From: Chelativorans sp. ZYF759 | Lineage (GTDB): Bacteria; Pseudomonadota; Alphaproteobacteria; Rhizobiales; Rhizobiaceae | NCBI RefSeq assembly: GCF_012911015.1 | Contig: NZ_WVVV01000002.1 | Span: 124,001 to 188,000 of the forward strand | Direction: 5' to 3' | Length of the DNA stretch: 64,000 nt | Part shown: positions 60,816 through 64,000 of the stretch, in pieces | How positions within the stretch are numbered: position 1 is the stretch's first letter | How the letters are laid out: every line of letters starts with the position of its first letter | Made by a program: the position numbers and the translations under genes | The notes under the pieces: generated by a model | What the model saw: the letters and a program-made list of their open reading frames with translations, nothing else | Databases searched by the model: none | What the model was told of the DNA's origin: nothing

Positions 60816-61207
60816 TTGTTGACGCCAGTGCCGCCGTGCCGGTCCTCGTCAATCATGCGCTGACCGAACAGGCACGCTCGGTGCTCGCCGGAAGAGATCT
60901 CAGTGGGCCCGCGCTGATCCTGACGGAGACGGCCAACGCCTTGTGGAAGTATGCAATCAGCGGCGGAATGACTGCAGAGCAGATCAATGCGGCCATCCGC
61001 CAGATACATTCAATCGTCCATACGGTCCCTGATGAAACCATTATGGCGCAGGCCGTAAAACTGGCGGTCGCGCACCGCCATCCGGTTTACGCCTGCCTCT
61101 ACCTCGCCCTTGAGAGGCGCGCGCCGCTGGCGACCGCCGACCGCCGCATGGCCGCCCTCGCCCAGCAACTTCTCATCCCAACAGAACTGATCGAGCCTGA
61201 TTCATGA
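60812..61207 (+). CDS. vapC: VapC-type PIN toxin missing a catalytic Asp
   Basis: A 131-residue PIN-domain ribonuclease-toxin frame. Acidic residues Asp4 (MIVDASA), Glu39 (LTETANALWKY) and Asp110 (LATADRRM) are present. The third catalytic Asp is replaced: HPVYACLYLAL has Ala94 where the family has YDxxYLAL (GCC for GAC). The protein is therefore probably inactive. It is preceded by a broken vapB. The stop overlaps the fghA start by four bases. Confidence 0.88.
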   Translation: MIVDASAAVPVLVNHALTEQARSVLAGRDLSGPALILTETANALWKYAISGGMTAEQINAAIRQIHSIVHTVPDETIMAQAVKLAVAHRHPVYACLYLALERRAPLATADRRMAALAQQLLIPTELIEPDS

Positions 61208-62040
61208 AAACCATCTCCACCGCAAAATCCCATGGCGGCACCCAGGGTGTCTATTCCCACGCCTCCGATGCCTGCGGCTGCGACATGACCTTCGCCGTCT
61301 TCGTCCCGCCTCAGGCGGAGCATGGCCCCTGCCCCGTGGTCTGGTATCTGTCCGGTCTCACCTGCACCCATGCCAATGTGATGGAAAAGGGCGAGTACCG
61401 GCGCTGGGCCGCCGAACTCGGGGTAATCGTCGTCTGTCCCGACACCAGCCCGCGCGGCGATGATGTGCCGGACGAAAAGGACAACTGGCAGTTCGGCAAG
61501 GGTGCGGGCTTTTATGTCGATGCCACCCAGTCGCCCTACGACAAGAACTACCGCATGTACTCCTACGTGACGGAAGAGCTGCCGAAGCTGATCGGCGCGC
61601 ACTTCCCGGCCGACATGAACCGTCAGTCGATCTTCGGACATTCCATGGGCGGCCATGGCGCCATGACGATCGCGCTTCTCCATCCCGACCGTTTCAAGGC
61701 CTGCTCGGCCTTTGCCCCCATCGTCAACCCGATGACCGCCGGTTGGTCGAAGGGCGCCTTCGAACGCTATCTCGGCCCCGACCAGGCCACCTGGCGCCGG
61801 CACGATGCGTGCGCCTTGGTCGAGGACGGTGCGCGGTTCCCTGAATTCCTGATCGACCAGGGCACCGCCGACGGCTTCCTGGACGAGGGTCTGAGACCCT
61901 GGCTGTTCGAAGCAGCCTGCAAGGATACCGGCATCGCCCTGACTCTGAGAATGCAGGAAGGTTATGACCATTCCTACTTCTTCATTTCCTCCTTCATGGA
62001 AGACCATCTGCGCTGGCACGCCGAGCGCCTGAAACGCTAG
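61204..62040 (+). CDS. fghA: S-formylglutathione hydrolase
   Basis: Hydrolyses S-formylglutathione in glutathione-dependent formaldehyde detoxification. The 278-residue esterase-D-like protein has GVYSHASDACGCDMTFAV, LSGLTCTHANVMEKG and the nucleophile Ser147 in FGHSMGGHGA. The His is in EGYDHSYFFISSF. The ATG overlaps the vapC stop, which may make expression coupled to the decayed toxin operon. The usual adhC partner is not in the window. Confidence 0.95.
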   Translation: MKTISTAKSHGGTQGVYSHASDACGCDMTFAVFVPPQAEHGPCPVVWYLSGLTCTHANVMEKGEYRRWAAELGVIVVCPDTSPRGDDVPDEKDNWQFGKGAGFYVDATQSPYDKNYRMYSYVTEELPKLIGAHFPADMNRQSIFGHSMGGHGAMTIALLHPDRFKACSAFAPIVNPMTAGWSKGAFERYLGPDQATWRRHDACALVEDGARFPEFLIDQGTADGFLDEGLRPWLFEAACKDTGIALTLRMQEGYDHSYFFISSFMEDHLRWHAERLKR

Positions 62041-62162
62041 TCGGACCCAAATCGCCATCGGGCGGTTGAAAGCCCGGTCCCGGACGCCCATGCTTCAGCC
62101 ACGACGCGTGCGCGGCCAGATTGCGCGCCCGTCTTCGCGAACGGAATGAAGGGGGAGAAAAT

Positions 62163-62543
62163 ATGCCCGACACCGCCACGATCTATTCCGGCAGTCCCGA
62201 TCTCGACACGATGGGCGGGCGGCTTTCGCGTGCCCGCGATGCGCTCGGCCTGTCCGCCGCCCAACTGGCGCGCCGCCTCGGCGTGCAGACATCGACAATC
62301 AGCGCATGGGAGACCGATCGCTCCCAGCCCCGCGCCAACCGGCTCAGCATGCTGGCCGGCGTGCTGAATGTCAGCCCGTCCTGGATCCTGCACGGCGTGG
62401 GCACCGCCCCGGTCGAGGACACGCGGCCCGAGGCCGTGCGTGCGCTCGAATCCCAATTGGACCGCATGAAGCAGCTCCATGCGGAGATGGGCGAGATCAT
62501 CAGCCAGTTCGAGATCGAACTCGGATCGCTCGCGGACCGCTGA
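62163..62543 (+). CDS. XRE-family transcriptional regulator
   Basis: A 126-residue repressor-like protein. The HTH domain is LSRARDALGLSAAQLARRLG and VQTSTISAWETDRSQPRANR near residues 19-60. A short C-terminal helix pair follows (EAVRALESQLDRMKQLHAEM). AGGGGGAG lies before the ATG at 62163. It is 77 bases before the glycine riboswitch, but no regulatory link is shown. Confidence 0.88.
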   Translation: MPDTATIYSGSPDLDTMGGRLSRARDALGLSAAQLARRLGVQTSTISAWETDRSQPRANRLSMLAGVLNVSPSWILHGVGTAPVEDTRPEAVRALESQLDRMKQLHAEMGEIISQFEIELGSLADR

Positions 62544-62619
62544 TTGCCGATCAGCGCAGGTGACAAGTCGTCGCGCTTGGGCTAGCGTCCGACTCGTCGA
62601 GGGCGCGAATGCCCTGCCA

Positions 62620-62805
62620 TCTCGCGGGAGAGAGCAGCCTGTGCTGCCGCCGAAGGGGAAATCGCCCGAAATCTCTCAGGCAAGAAGAACCGTGAGACGG
62701 ACAAGACGCTCTGGAAAGTCGGGGACGCATCCCCGCGCCGAAGGTGTAAGCGCTGCCGACAGGGTTCCGGGGCGCGAGTCTCTCAGGCTTCAGACAGAGG
62801 GGCAC
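62620..62805 (+). promoter_or_regulatory. tandem glycine riboswitch (gcvT motif)
   Basis: Two glycine aptamers in tandem upstream of gcvT. The first runs from GCGGGAGAGAGCAGC through CCGAAGGGGAAATCG and CTCTCAGGCAAGAAGAACCG to about 62710. The second has CGCCGAAGGTGTAAGCGCTG and CTCTCAGGCTTCAGACAGAG to about 62805. CTCTCAGGC and the (C)CGAAGG loop are the conserved core of each aptamer. Control of the glycine cleavage genes by glycine is the established role. Confidence 0.93.
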
Positions 62806-62849
62806 GACCAACGACCGCTCGCGCGGTCGCGTGCGACTCTGGAGGCCAC

Positions 62850-63950
62850 ATGGCGCAAACGGGCGAACTGAAGACACTTCCTCTCGATGCGATGCATCGC
62901 CGGGCCGGCGCCCGCTTCGGAGCCTTTGCCGGCTGGTCCATGCCGCTCACCTATCCCGACGGTGTGATGAAGGAGCATCTTCACACCCGCGAAAAGGCTG
63001 GCCTTTTCGACATCTCCCACATGAAGCTGTTTCTGGTCTCGGGCCCGGGCGCTGCTTCGGCGCTGGCGACCGCCTGTCCGTTCGATCCCGAGGCCCTTGG
63101 CGAGGGACAGTCGAAATACACCTTCTTCCTGAACGATCATGCCGGCATCATCGACGATCTGATCGTCACGAGACTCGGCGCCGACCGCTTCATGGTTGTC
63201 GCCAATGCCGGCAATGCCGAGATTGACCAGCGCCATCTCGAGCTGGTCCGCGTCGATCTGGCCTGGACATTGAAGCCGCTCGACCGCGTCTTCCTCGCCC
63301 TCCAGGGCCCTGCCGCCGAAGACGTGTTGAAGGAGGCCGGACTCGACCTGTCCGATCTCACCTTCATGGAGGGTCGCGAACCGCGCGAAGGCTGGTTTGC
63401 CACCCGCTCGGGCTATACGGGCGAGGACGGTTTCGAGGTGGCCCTGCCGCCCGAGGAGGCCGAAGCCTTCGCCGCGGAACTGCTGGCCGACGAGCGCGTC
63501 GCCTGGATCGGGCTTGCCGCCCGCGACAGCCTTCGCCTCGAAGCCGGTCTCTGCCTGCACGGGCAGGACATCACACCCGATACCACACCGCTCGAAGCAG
63601 GCCTGATGTGGGCGATCCCCAAGGCGCTCAGGGCGAATGGCCGGTTCATCGGCGCCGAGGCCCTGCGCCAGCGGCTTGCCGGAAGCCCTGAAGAACGGCG
63701 GGTCGGCATCAAGCCCGAAGGCCGCCAGCCCGTGCGCCCGGGAACGGTCCTCTTCGACCAGGATGATCGCGAGATCGGCCGCGTCACCTCCGGCGGCTTC
63801 GGCCCCTCGGCAGGCTTTCCCGTGGCCATGGGCTATGTCGCGGGCGAAAGCCGGCCCGGTCGCCAGATATTCGCCGATGTGCGCGGCAAGCGCCTGCCGG
63901 TCGAAATCCACGCTCTGCCCTTCACGCCGCATCGCTACCGCAAAGGATAA
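62850..63950 (+). CDS. gcvT: glycine cleavage T protein (aminomethyltransferase)
   Basis: Transfers the methylene carbon of aminomethyl-lipoyl GcvH to tetrahydrofolate. The 366-residue protein shows RRAGARFGAFAGWSMPL, FDISHMKLF, NAGNAEIDQ, GYTGEDGFEV and GLAARDSLRLEAGLCLHGQD. It follows the tandem glycine riboswitch by 44 bases. The gcvH gene begins six bases after its stop. Confidence 0.97.
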   Translation: MAQTGELKTLPLDAMHRRAGARFGAFAGWSMPLTYPDGVMKEHLHTREKAGLFDISHMKLFLVSGPGAASALATACPFDPEALGEGQSKYTFFLNDHAGIIDDLIVTRLGADRFMVVANAGNAEIDQRHLELVRVDLAWTLKPLDRVFLALQGPAAEDVLKEAGLDLSDLTFMEGREPREGWFATRSGYTGEDGFEVALPPEEAEAFAAELLADERVAWIGLAARDSLRLEAGLCLHGQDITPDTTPLEAGLMWAIPKALRANGRFIGAEALRQRLAGSPEERRVGIKPEGRQPVRPGTVLFDQDDREIGRVTSGGFGPSAGFPVAMGYVAGESRPGRQIFADVRGKRLPVEIHALPFTPHRYRKG

Positions 63951-63956
63951 GCTCAC

Positions 63957-64000
63957 ATGGCAACCACGTATTTCACCGAAGATCACGAATGGGTCCGCGT
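63957..64000 (+). CDS. gcvH: glycine cleavage H protein, cut by window edge
   Basis: The first 14 codons (MATTYFTEDHEWVR) match the start of lipoyl-carrier GcvH. The gene runs off the right end. GGATAA lies upstream of the ATG. Confidence 0.9.
   Translation, partial: MATTYFTEDHEWVR

Overview
The window is GC-rich alphaproteobacterial chromosome, most likely from the order Hyphomicrobiales (Rhizobiales). The evidence is the pyrG-secG-tpiA-ppiD-trpDC-moaC-moeA-lexA gene order, the GAACN7GAAC type of LexA box, a B12-dependent ribonucleotide reductase, and above all a 1669-residue growth-pole-ring (GPR/RgsE-like) coiled-coil protein, which is tied to unipolar growth in this order. Genus cannot be read from the sequence.

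Layout. 1-2.9 kb: an RlpA lipoprotein (cut by the window edge), a small secreted protein, tRNA-Ser(UGA), and a gene-poor stretch with hairpins and two unannotated microproteins of 24 and 35 residues. 3-16.4 kb: housekeeping genes kdsA, a VOC protein, an alpha/beta hydrolase, a GT4 glycosyltransferase, pyrG, secG, tpiA, ppiD, trpD, trpC, moaC, moeA and lexA. 16.4-28.8 kb: a VOC dioxygenase-like protein, an RBBP9-type hydrolase, a second RlpA, a DEAD-box helicase, TfoX, GFA, Fe-S assembly proteins (HesB/IscA and IscU/SufU types), yidD, folE, hisI, two tandem patatins, recJ and glpX. 29.2-33.3 kb: nrdJ behind a pair of NrdR boxes.

33.4-39 kb is an accessory island. An IS21-family element without target duplication is fused to the 3' end of a large integrase that resembles GmtZ of the gamma-mobile-trio. 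A translationally coupled GmtX/TnpC-like gene follows, then an AT-rich DUF2971 gene as apparent cargo. The island's right side meets a broken hicB antitoxin remnant.

39.1-64 kb returns to chromosome: a DUF2726 protein, intergenic repeats, the YcjX/YcjF pair, a DMT exporter, a CPA2 antiporter, folP-folB-folK, a DUF922 protease, a 2Fe-2S ferredoxin with a flavoprotein lacking the NADPH domain, an Hpt protein, the GPR homologue, lipoprotein and YaiI genes, a degenerate vapBC locus, fghA, an XRE regulator, and a tandem glycine riboswitch driving gcvT-gcvH.

Three separate toxin-antitoxin-type remnants (MNT nucleotidyltransferase, hicB, vapBC) are visible, so this segment repeatedly acquired and lost such modules. 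The strongest leads for new biology are the trio-like island with its DUF2971 cargo, and the ferredoxin/minimal flavoprotein pair.
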